Assembly (NCBI GenBank): GCA_007118795.1
Contig: SKQX01000199.1
Coordinates: 1 to 18,949 of the forward strand
From: Thermoflexales bacterium
GTDB lineage: Bacteria > Chloroflexota > Anaerolineae > B4-G1
Direction of reading: 5' to 3'
DNA: 18,949 nucleotides
A program made the translations under genes and the position numbers. The notes beneath the pieces were generated by a model that saw only the letters and a program-made list of their open reading frames with translations, ran no database searches and had not been told where the DNA came from. Shown piece after piece: positions 6,167 through 12,264 of the stretch. Each line of letters opens with the position of its first letter. Positions within the stretch are counted from its first letter, which is position 1.

Positions 6167-8098
6167 CTAGCCCGCTGCTTCCTCCGATTCCTCCGGGCCC
6201 TCCTCGTCCACTGCCTGTCCCTCAGGGGCTGCCGCTTCGTCCTCCTCGGCGGCGGGCGTCTCCTCCGCCTCTTCCGGGGCCTCCTCGGCGACTACCTCAG
6301 CCTCGGGGGCTGTCTCTGCGACGTCCTCGGCGGGGGTCTCCTCCGCCTCCTCCGGCGTCTCCTCGGCGACTACTGCAGCCTCGGGGGCTGTCTCTGCGAC
6401 GTCCTCGGCGGGCGTCTCCTCCGTCTCCTCTGGGGTCTCGTCGGCGACTACCTCAGCCTCGGGGGCTGTATCTAACACGTCCTCGGCCGGGGTCTCCTCC
6501 GCTTCCTCTGGCGTCTCCTCGGCGACTACCTCAGCCTCGGGGGCCGTCACTGCGACGTCCTCGGCGGGGGTCTCCTCCGCCTCCTCTGGCGTCTCGCCGG
6601 CGACTGCCTCAGCCTCGGGGGCCGTCACTGCGACGTCCTCGGCGGGGGTCTCCTCCGCCTCCTCTGGCGTCTCGTCGGCGACTGCCTCAGCCTCGGGGGC
6701 TGCCGCTTCGTCCTTCTCGGCGGCGGGGGTCTCCTCCGCTTCCTCTGGTGTCTCGTCGGCGACTGCCTCAGCCTCGGGGGCTGTCTCGTCGACGTCCTCA
6801 ACGGCGACTGTCTCTTCGGTGTCGGGAGCCTCCTCTTCCAAGCTGATCTTATGCTCCGCCATCCAGCTCTCCCACTGATCCCGCTGAACCTGCCGCGCGC
6901 TTAACGTGATCCGCTGCTTGTGCGTGTCGATGCCGATGATCTTCACTAGCACCTTCTGTCCCGACTCCAGGATCTCCGTGGGGCTCAACTGAGACGCACC
7001 GGTCATCTCACTGATGTGAAGCAGCCCCTCTACGCCCAGTCCTAGCTCGACGAAAGCGCCGAAGTCGAGTACGCGGCTCACTTTGCCCTCAACTAACTGA
7101 CCGACCTCGTAATGGCCGGCTACTTGGGACCATGGATTCGGCTTGAGCCGCTTGAGGCTGAGGGCGATGCGCGTGCGATCCCAATCCAGATTGAGGACGT
7201 AAACCTCTACCTCGTCTCCTACCTCGACCACCTCGCGGGGATCGTCCACCTGGCTCCACGACAACTCCGAGATGTGGACCAACCCGTCCGCCCCGCCGAG
7301 GTCCACGAAGGCTCCAAAGTCTGTGATACCTGTCACGGTACCTTTGACCGTCTCACCTTCCGTCAGCTCCTCCATCACTCGCTTGCGCTGGATCCTCTGC
7401 CAGGCCCTGCGTGCTTGCCGCTGGGAGAGGATCAGGCGGCGGCGATGCTGATCAACCTCGATGATTTTGAGCCCTACGTTATCCCCCACCATATCGGCCA
7501 GACGCTCACGGCGCTCGTCTCCCTGCAGGCCCCTGGGCATTCCCACGGTATGGGAGGCGGGGATGAAGCCCCGAATCCTCCCGAAGGGAACCAGGAGACC
7601 TCCACGATTGTAGCCCGATATCTCGCCCTCGTAGAGCTCGCCCTTGGCCATCATCTCCTCAGCCTTCTCCCAGTCCTCGCGCACCAAGGCCTGGTAGATA
7701 GAGAGCAGGAGACGTCCCTCCTCGTCCTGAGGCTTTTGGACGGCCACGAAGATCTCATCTCCGGGCTTGATGCTCTCAAGAGTCTCGCTGTCTAGACGAT
7801 CCAGATCGCTCACAGGGACGATACCGTCGCGTTTGAACCCGGCGTCTACGATGGCCCCGCGGTCGCTGATTTCGATGACCACGCCCTCGTGGATGTCGCC
7901 CTGCTGAGGTGGCTCGTAGTCATATTCGCCCTCGCTGAGGTACTCCTCCAGCTGATCCATCAAACTGGCACCGGATTCGTCCTCAAGCTCCTCCATGAAG
8001 GTGGCGCCCGACTCGTCCTCTAGCTCCTCCATCAGGCTGATGCCGAGTTCGTCCTCACCCTCTGAGTCCTGTCTGGTTGGTAGGGTTTCCTTATTCAT
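6167..8098 (-). CDS. rpsA: Ribosomal protein S1 (four S1 domains) with long acidic repeat tail
   Basis: S1-type proteins bind mRNA on the 30S subunit and help initiation. The 643-residue product has an acidic N-terminus (1-64) with a 12-residue repeat, then four S1/OB domains at about 66-135, 152-226, 247-316 and 333-401. Domains 3 and 4 show the classic GxVxxxxDFGAFVxLG...GLxHISE pattern (KGTVTGITDFGAFVDL at 252-267; VSRVLDFGAFVELG at 340-353). Domain 2 is divergent (GYNRGGLLVPFGRIRGFIPAS). From 439 to the C-terminus lie eight acidic repeats. Four domains is typical of S1 outside Proteobacteria, where six is usual. The start at 8098 has AGGAG 12 bases upstream. A strong promoter and structured leader precede it. 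The closest alternative name is a generic S1 RNA-binding protein. Confidence 0.88.
   Translation of the reverse strand: MNKETLPTRQDSEGEDELGISLMEELEDESGATFMEELEDESGASLMDQLEEYLSEGEYDYEPPQQGDIHEGVVIEISDRGAIVDAGFKRDGIVPVSDLDRLDSETLESIKPGDEIFVAVQKPQDEEGRLLLSIYQALVREDWEKAEEMMAKGELYEGEISGYNRGGLLVPFGRIRGFIPASHTVGMPRGLQGDERRERLADMVGDNVGLKIIEVDQHRRRLILSQRQARRAWQRIQRKRVMEELTEGETVKGTVTGITDFGAFVDLGGADGLVHISELSWSQVDDPREVVEVGDEVEVYVLNLDWDRTRIALSLKRLKPNPWSQVAGHYEVGQLVEGKVSRVLDFGAFVELGLGVEGLLHISEMTGASQLSPTEILESGQKVLVKIIGIDTHKQRITLSARQVQRDQWESWMAEHKISLEEEAPDTEETVAVEDVDETAPEAEAVADETPEEAEETPAAEKDEAAAPEAEAVADETPEEAEETPAEDVAVTAPEAEAVAGETPEEAEETPAEDVAVTAPEAEVVAEETPEEAEETPAEDVLDTAPEAEVVADETPEETEETPAEDVAETAPEAAVVAEETPEEAEETPAEDVAETAPEAEVVAEEAPEEAEETPAAEEDEAAAPEGQAVDEEGPEESEEAAG
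6170..6784 (-). repeat. Eight-unit, 78-bp in-frame tandem repeat coding the acidic S1 tail
   Basis: Residues 439-643 of S1 are one 27-residue unit, six 26-residue units and a degenerate 22-residue final unit. The consensus unit runs TAPEAEVVAEETPEEAEE followed by TPAEDVAE. A fixed anchor (CAG in the codons for Ala-Glu) recurs on the plus strand at 6298, 6376, 6454, 6532, 6610 and 6688, exactly 78 bases apart, and then at 6769 (81 bases). Units are nearly identical at DNA level, pointing to recent expansion or homogenisation. The tail has no aromatic and no basic residues apart from one Lys in the first unit; it should be disordered and strongly negative. Confidence 0.95.
7937..8038 (-). repeat. 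36-bp repeat coding a 12-residue acidic motif at the S1 N-terminus
   Basis: Residues 21-32 (SLMEELEDESGA), 33-44 (TFMEELEDESGA) and 45-54 (SLMDQLEEYL) are three consecutive copies of a 12-residue unit, the last one partial and diverged. Each has an amphipathic LMEELE core. The repeats precede the first S1 domain. Confidence 0.85.
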
Positions 8099-8141
8099 CG
8101 ACTGAAATGACTCCTATATAAGTTACGTAACCTGCGCACAA

Positions 8142-8187
8142 AACCCGACACGTCTGCATCCTCTGGGCGCGCAGGTCATGTCGGGTT
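8142..8187 (-). promoter_or_regulatory. Leader hairpin of the S1 mRNA
   Basis: AACCCGACA (8142-8150) and TGTCGGGTT (8179-8187) form a perfect 9-bp stem. CTGC (8154-8157) and GCAG (8171-8174) can pair inside it, giving a two-part hairpin. On the minus strand the stem is followed by UUUUG. A second small palindrome, GTTACGTAAC, lies at 8122-8131, just ahead of the Shine-Dalgarno sequence. Two more are near the transcription start: TTCGCC-AA-GGCGAA (8263-8276) and GCTTTCGA-A-TCGAAAGC (8278-8294). S1 synthesis is autoregulated through leader structure in other bacteria; a similar role here is inference. Confidence 0.5.
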
Positions 8188-8296
8188 CAACAGCCACGGA
8201 CATCGACGGATGCTGAGTGGAATTGCTCGACTGAGCGCACCTCCAAAGGATGTTAACGCCGGTTCGCCAAGGCGAAGGCTTTCGAATCGAAAGCTT

Positions 8297-8324
8297 ATTT
8301 TATCATGCTACAGGCACATGTCAA
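8297..8324 (-). promoter_or_regulatory. Sigma70-type promoter of the S1 gene
   Basis: On the minus strand a perfect -35 TTGACA (8324-8319) is followed after 16 bases by TAAAAT (8302-8297). A TGA directly before it makes an extended -10. Transcription would start near 8290, giving a leader of about 190 nt before the S1 ATG. The -35 lies immediately after the stop codon of the upstream reductase gene, so S1 has its own promoter. Confidence 0.8.
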
Positions 8325-8325
8325 A

Positions 8326-9132
8326 TCACCCCACAACGGTCTCGCCCCCATCTACGGGGATGACCGCGCCGCTGATCCACGAGATCTTGGGGTCCGCCAG
8401 CGCCACGAGCGTCGTCGCCACGTCCTCCGGCGTGGTCAGCCGACCCTGGGGATTCCGTCGCAGGGCCTCTTCCATATAAGCCTCGTGGCCGGGAATGGCG
8501 CGCAATGCCGGCGTGTCCGTGACACCGGGCCGGAGGCAGTTGACAGCGACGCCTCGCGGCCCCAGCTCCAGCGTGAGCTGTCGCATATGGCTCTCCAGCG
8601 CCGCTTTCGCTGCGGATACCGCACCGTAGTTCGGAGCCATGCGCTCGGCGCCCTCGCTAGAAAGAGCGTAGACCCGGCTACCCCGCCTGAGCAGATCACG
8701 CCGCACCAGGGCTTGCACCCAGTAGACCAGGGTGTGGGCCATGACCCGCAGGGTCATCTCCATCTGTGACTCGCTGACGGCCTCCTCGGGATCGTCCGCA
8801 ATGAAGGGAAGCAGGCTCCCGAAGGCGAGGGAATGGAGCACGAGATGAACACCTCCGGCTGGGTCATCCGTCAACGCTGCCTCCATACGATCCAGCACCC
8901 GGGTCCGTTTACGCTCGGCGGCTGCGTTGGTGTTGAAGAACACAGCCTTAGCCCCGGTCCCCTCCACGTCCTTGATGACGGCTTCTGCCCGAGCCATCCT
9001 GGAACGCGGATCCAGGTGGACGCCGAAGATGTTCATCCCCGCTTCGGCCAACGCCCGGGCCGCCGCGGCCCCAAAGCCACTCGAGGCCCCCAAAATGAGG
9101 GCCCATCGTCCTTCCAACTCAGTCTTTACCAC
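8326..9132 (-). CDS. SDR-family oxidoreductase resembling FabL/FabI enoyl-ACP reductases
   Basis: This is a short-chain dehydrogenase/reductase with a Rossmann fold. Numbering from the GTG at 9138, the nucleotide-binding loop GASSGFGAA is at 17-25 and VDGGE at 262-266. The catalytic pair is Tyr171 and Lys178, spaced Y-x6-K as in enoyl-ACP reductases rather than the Y-x3-K of ordinary SDRs. GAERMAPNY (163-171) matches the FabI pattern GAERxxPNY, and the loop before it has Ser-Ser where FabI has Ser-Tyr, as in FabL. The likely role is the last step of fatty-acid elongation, but this is inference and a related reductase is possible. The ideal AGGAGG (9143-9138) overlaps the GTG at 9138 and is 5 bases from the GTG at 9132, so 9132 is the better start (268 residues). 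Confidence 0.75.
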   Translation of the reverse strand: MVKTELEGRWALILGASSGFGAAAARALAEAGMNIFGVHLDPRSRMARAEAVIKDVEGTGAKAVFFNTNAAAERKRTRVLDRMEAALTDDPAGGVHLVLHSLAFGSLLPFIADDPEEAVSESQMEMTLRVMAHTLVYWVQALVRRDLLRRGSRVYALSSEGAERMAPNYGAVSAAKAALESHMRQLTLELGPRGVAVNCLRPGVTDTPALRAIPGHEAYMEEALRRNPQGRLTTPEDVATTLVALADPKISWISGAVIPVDGGETVVG

Positions 9133-9145
9133 TTTCACCTCCTAT

Positions 9146-9509
9146 TCCTACAACCGCACTTGTCATTCTGAGAACAGCCATGGCGCGCCACGCGTGCCAC
9201 TCTGAATCGAAGAAAACGCGCCCGGCCCGCGGGGCTGCGCTGCCTTGTCCCCTCTCCCCCGTGGGCGAGGGCAACCAGAGGCGAGCACGCCGCCGTATCC
9301 CCTCTCCCCTCAGGGGAGAGGGTTAGGGTGAGGGGGCGTCACCGCTGGCACTTTCGTCTTCGTATGCAGCTCAATTCCCACACGGCGAATGCGCTTTCTT
9401 GGTAGGAGCGCACCGATCAAGAATCTCGCCGACGCTGACCAGAAACAACCTACAGGCGGCTGTCTTGGGCCACCCACCTAGCTCTGGTTGCCCATGTTCG
9501 GTTGTAGGA
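9146..9509. repeat. Terminal-inverted-repeat-bounded intergenic element (MITE-like)
   Basis: TCCTACAACCGCAC (9146-9159) and GTTCGGTTGTAGGA (9496-9509) are inverted repeats matching at 13 of 14 positions, 364 bp from end to end. No coding capacity is seen between them. Inside lie the GC-rich hairpin at 9300-9322 and most of the direct-repeat copy described separately. No target-site duplication could be recognised, so mobility is not shown. Confidence 0.45.
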
Positions 9510-9517
9510 CTAGGTCG
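9191..9517. repeat. Dispersed intergenic repeat, copy A
   Basis: This stretch aligns collinearly with 10180-10432. Shared landmarks in order are GCGGGGCTGCGCTGCC, a CCCTCTCC hairpin followed by GGGTTAGGGTGAGGGGG, CACAC(G/A)GCGAATGCGCT, AGGAGCGC, AGAATCTCG-like sequence, CCAGAA, and CGGTTGTA..ACTAGG at the end. Copy A has roughly 75 additional bases, including a second CCCCTCTCCCCC half. The hairpin at 9300-9322 has a perfect 10-bp stem (CCCTCTCCCC / GGGGAGAGGG) with loop TCA. The whole 9139-9618 gap holds nothing else recognisable except the promoter at its end. Confidence 0.75.
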
Positions 9518-9583
9518 GACTATGACGGCATTCGCTATCCGCACCAGGGTCTACAACACGCCCGGTTTCTTTTCGATACGGCT

Positions 9584-9612
9584 TTGTCCATCGCTCGGAA
9601 ACGGGCTACCAT
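9584..9612 (+). promoter_or_regulatory. Candidate promoter for a leaderless DUF402 transcript
   Basis: TTGTCC (9584-9589), a 17-base spacer and TACCAT (9607-9612) resemble a sigma70 promoter (4 of 6 in each box). The ATG of the DUF402 gene begins only 6 bases after the -10, at the expected transcription start, and no Shine-Dalgarno sequence is present. Together this suggests a leaderless mRNA. Confidence 0.5.
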
Positions 9613-9618
9613 GGCCCT

Positions 9619-10131
9619 ATGGATCAAGTGATCGTTCGCAAACTGGACCACGCTGGCCGACCGGTCATCTCGTATCCAGCAGAGGTGCTGTGCCGCGGCG
9701 ACCGTGCTATCGTGCTCCGCGCTTCTTGGGATCGGGATCCGATGGACCTCGGTTTTGTTGTTCTGGAACCCCAGGACCGTTGGATGGAGATCTTCTACAG
9801 CAACCGATGGTACAACATATTTGAGATCCGCACCAGCGACGGCCGTCTCAAGGGTTGGTACTGCAATATCACCCGGCCGGCCCACATCGGCGAGGATGAG
9901 GTGGCGGCTGAGGATCTGGCTCTCGACTTGTGGGTAGAGCCGGATGGCAGCATCCAGGTGCTGGACGAGGAGGAGTTCGCCGAGTTGGGCCTCGGGCGCG
10001 CGGAGCGCCGAGCGGCCCGAAACGCGGTGGCCGAGTTGCGCGCCCGGGTCGCGCGAAAGAGGTTTCCCTTCCACGGATCGTGGGACCCAGAGAGTAGCGG
10101 CTTCAACGCCGTCGACTGTCTGGACGGATAG
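9619..10131 (+). CDS. DUF402 domain-containing protein
   Basis: The 170-residue product matches the DUF402 family. Key segments are WMEIFYSNRWYNIFEI (55-70), GRLKGWYCNITRPAHI (75-90) and DLALDLWVEPDGSIQVLDEEEF (98-119), followed by an alpha-helical C-terminus rich in Arg and Glu. Family members include Gram-positive nucleoside tri-/diphosphatases of the Ntdp/YgaC type and the archaeal FAU-1 RNA-binding protein, so phosphohydrolase or RNA-related activity is possible; neither can be assigned here. The acidic residues that bind metal in the phosphatases appear to be present in the DLALDLWVEPDG segment. The gene stands alone between two copies of an intergenic repeat, with a plus-strand promoter directly abutting its ATG. 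Confidence 0.8.
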   Translation: MDQVIVRKLDHAGRPVISYPAEVLCRGDRAIVLRASWDRDPMDLGFVVLEPQDRWMEIFYSNRWYNIFEIRTSDGRLKGWYCNITRPAHIGEDEVAAEDLALDLWVEPDGSIQVLDEEEFAELGLGRAERRAARNAVAELRARVARKRFPFHGSWDPESSGFNAVDCLDG

Positions 10132-10179
10132 GGCAGCCAGGGATCGCCAGATCCGTCTGCCCAGCGTGCGAACTGAGCC

Positions 10180-10432
10180 GCGTGCCAAGCTCGCGGGGCT
10201 GCGCTGCCGTTTCCCCTCTCCCCCGGGGGGAGAGGGTTAGGGTGAGGGGGCGTCTCGCTAGCACTGTCGTCGTCGCCTGCAACTCAACTCTCACACAGCG
10301 AATGCGCTCTCTTAGCAGGAGCGCCAGCGACGAGGAATCTCGGTCACCTCTACCAGAAGCAATCCCTCCATGAGCGCCCCTGGGTCGGCCAGGAGGTTCT
10401 GATAGCCGATGTGCGGTTGTACCACTAGGCGG
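10180..10432. repeat. Dispersed intergenic repeat, copy B
   Basis: This is the shorter partner of copy A (9191-9517), in the same orientation. It includes an 11-bp GC-rich hairpin, CCCTCTCCCCC (10214-10224) and GGGGGAGAGGG (10226-10236), with a single-base loop. GTTAGGGTGAGGGGG follows. The last ~51 bases before CGGTTGTA align with copy A without gaps at roughly 60% identity. Its right end (ACTAGG) contains the stop codon of the minus-strand DUF3786 gene. Nothing else is seen between 10132 and 10424. Confidence 0.75.
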
Positions 10433-11090
10433 CCTTCAGAATCCTCCCCACCAGATGGCTGCCGAGAATCGCCAGTCCGTCGGTGGACAAGTAGTGCGGT
10501 GCGGTGTCCTCAAACAGGACGCGAGCCTGCGATGGGAACTCCTCGTCCCCACGCCAGTAGACGACGGCGATCTGAATGCGGGGAAGAATTTGGAACGCAA
10601 AGCCCGCGTCTCCGATATCCTGTATAGGGCTGCCGCCGATGCTCTCGGCGGCGCGGCGGAATGCGTTAAGACCTCCCTCAAGCTGCCTCACCAGGCGAAT
10701 GCCCGTGTACCCGCGGAACGCTTGGACGTAGAACATCCCCTCGGGCAGCTCTCTGAAACCGATCCACCGACCGGATGGGGTCGCGCCGTTGGCTGTGAGC
10801 AGGTAGGTCAGGATCAAGCTCTGGACGAAAGAGGAGGGCGACTCCCCATCCTCTGCTATTCTCACGGAGAAGTCGTCGGAGGAGACGATGTACTCCTGCC
10901 AGAAGAATCTAAGCCGATAGTTCCCGTCGGCGCCCTGTCGGCAGCCGCTGTACATGACCAGTTTGCTCGGGGGCCGCTGGCGGAGCTTCTCCTGGGCTTC
11001 CTCGACCACCGGTGCCAGGCGGTCGATCCACTCCTTCAGTTGGGGTGTCGGACTACTATCTCGGAGCATCTGATCAGTATTCCTTGGCAT
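10425..11090 (-). CDS. DUF3786 domain-containing protein
   Basis: The 221-residue product shows the DUF3786 pattern: GRWIGFRELPEGMFYVQAFR (107-126), GYTGIRLVRQLEG (127-139), GDAGFAFQILPRIQIAVVYW (160-179), GDEEFPSQARVLFEDTA (181-197), HYLSTDGLAILGSHLV (199-214). The family has no established function; members occur mostly in anaerobes and often near cobalamin or Fe-S proteins, which is family-level knowledge and not visible here. There is one Cys (50) and no signal peptide or membrane segment. The ATG at 11090 overlaps the upstream 62-aa gene by 17 bases and has GGAGG only 3 bases ahead; ATG 11069, just after that gene's stop, is an alternative. It is the last gene of a minus-strand cluster. 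Confidence 0.8.
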   Translation of the reverse strand: MPRNTDQMLRDSSPTPQLKEWIDRLAPVVEEAQEKLRQRPPSKLVMYSGCRQGADGNYRLRFFWQEYIVSSDDFSVRIAEDGESPSSFVQSLILTYLLTANGATPSGRWIGFRELPEGMFYVQAFRGYTGIRLVRQLEGGLNAFRRAAESIGGSPIQDIGDAGFAFQILPRIQIAVVYWRGDEEFPSQARVLFEDTAPHYLSTDGLAILGSHLVGRILKAA

Positions 11091-11262
11091 TTGCCTCCGC
11101 GGTCCTGATCAGCTCGACGAACTCCTCCCACTCTTCCTGGAAGAGGTGGAGCGTGGCGATGCCAAACTCCAGATGGTAGGTCGCCTCGCCATCTGGTTCA
11201 TCTGCCCGCCAGATCTCGTAGTTCGTCGTTTCCGCCAGTGTCTGAACAGTTGGTTCTTCCAC
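11074..11262 (-). CDS. Small acidic hypothetical protein, 62 residues
   Basis: I do not recognise a named family. The product is 62 residues, very acidic, with a central segment TTNYEIWRADEPDGEATYH that looks like two beta strands and a second half LEFGIATLHLFQEEWEEFVE ending in a helix. There is no Cys, signal peptide or membrane segment. The GTG start at 11262 has a good Shine-Dalgarno sequence (AAGGAGAG, 5-base spacing), which supports it as a real gene. It starts 75 bases after the GNAT gene and overlaps the DUF3786 gene by 17 bases, so the two downstream genes are probably translated together. The pairing suggests a partner of the DUF3786 protein, by inference only. Confidence 0.7.
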   Translation of the reverse strand: MEEPTVQTLAETTNYEIWRADEPDGEATYHLEFGIATLHLFQEEWEEFVELIRTAEANAKEY

Positions 11263-11337
11263 GATCTCTCCTTCATCTGTGTACGGCTGATGTCCGCCGG
11301 CAGTTCCCCTGTCTTCGACGTCCCCTCGGGCTCCCCG

Positions 11338-12264
11338 TCAGTCCGCATCCAACCGGGGACTCTCGTCCGACTGGCGTCGGCCCCCAGCAGCGAAGGTCTC
11401 ATAGACCCGGAGCTCCCGATCCCAGCTCTCCCAGTATCCAGCCTCTTCGATTGCATTCATCAGCTCCGGTTCCTCGGCGGCCCGGAAGCGAACTTTGTCA
11501 CAGCCTCGCTGCGCGGCCAGTTCTCGCAGGCCCATCAGCAGAAGCGCCAGTGCCTCTCTGGAGCCGTCCACGTAACTGACGTCCAGGGCGTCTTTCTTGT
11601 CCGTGTCACACAGCAGGGCCAGTGCCGCCAGGGTGTCATCCTCGTCAATGCCCCAGCCACCACCCCGTAAGAGTTGATCGGCCAGCTTCTCCCGCGTCAA
11701 GGTCTGCCATGACCAAAACGTCTCGTACAGGGAGTTTGCTGCCGAACAGCCCGGTGAGCCCTGAATCAGCGTCCAGGCCTCGTTCAGGTCGTCGCCAGTC
11801 AACGGGCGCAGCGATACGGTCACCTTGCCCCAGGCAGGCTCGGCCCTATACAGGCGGTAAGTCGCCACGTGCTGAAAGCCATCTCGCGCCGCCAGGCGAT
11901 GGACCGGGCGATTCCCCGAATGGGTTGCGAAGCGTAGAGTCCCACCTCCCATCCGGTGGAGACCGTCCACCAGGTGGGCCTGAAGCCTGGCCGCGATGCC
12001 CTGACCCTGATACGCGGGGCTCACTCGTAGCCCCTCCAGCCAATACTCGTCGTCAGCGAGGTGCGTCCGCTTCGCCACCCCGACCAATCGACCCTCGACT
12101 TCTGCCACGATGAACTGCCCACCCCGATCGTTCAGCCATTCGTCCCACAGTTGTGGAAGGTAGTCGGATCCATCTTCGTAGATACGGTCGCAGATAGCCG
12201 CGGCGTCAGCTCTGTCCGCTGCCCGTGCTGCTCGAATCCGGACCCTCAGGATATTCTTGTCCAT
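11338..12264 (-). CDS. GNAT-family N-acetyltransferase with two GNAT-like halves
   Basis: The 308-residue product has an N-terminal GNAT domain. Strand and helix RIRAARAADRADAAAICDRI (9-28) are followed by FIVAEVEGRLVGVAKRT (51-67) and acetyl-CoA motif A, LRVSPAYQGQGIAARLQAHL (79-98), with the Q-G-Q-G-I-A pyrophosphate loop. From about 148 a second region restarts (VTVSLRPLTGDDLNEAW) and ends with AGYWESWDRELRVYE, which is how a degenerate second GNAT fold often looks. That half lacks an obvious motif A and may bind the substrate or serve as a pseudo-domain. The substrate is not predictable. The start at 12264 lies within the permease gene, giving a 59-base overlap in a different frame; no better downstream start is available without deleting the first strand. 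Confidence 0.85.
   Translation of the reverse strand: MDKNILRVRIRAARAADRADAAAICDRIYEDGSDYLPQLWDEWLNDRGGQFIVAEVEGRLVGVAKRTHLADDEYWLEGLRVSPAYQGQGIAARLQAHLVDGLHRMGGGTLRFATHSGNRPVHRLAARDGFQHVATYRLYRAEPAWGKVTVSLRPLTGDDLNEAWTLIQGSPGCSAANSLYETFWSWQTLTREKLADQLLRGGGWGIDEDDTLAALALLCDTDKKDALDVSYVDGSREALALLLMGLRELAAQRGCDKVRFRAAEEPELMNAIEEAGYWESWDRELRVYETFAAGGRRQSDESPRLDAD

Noticed and set aside
6170..6784. Regular 78-bp repeats suggesting a CRISPR array
   Set aside because: The repeats have no variable spacers, stay in frame and encode the S1 tail.
7112..7795. Plus-strand open frame inside the S1 gene
   Set aside because: It lies wholly antisense to S1 domains 1-3, which are clearly coding, and shows no recognisable domain.
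10258..10266. CTAGCACTG, similar to a CIRCE left arm
   Set aside because: It has two mismatches, no GAGTGCTAA-like arm follows, and it falls in a repeat copy whose partner reads differently.
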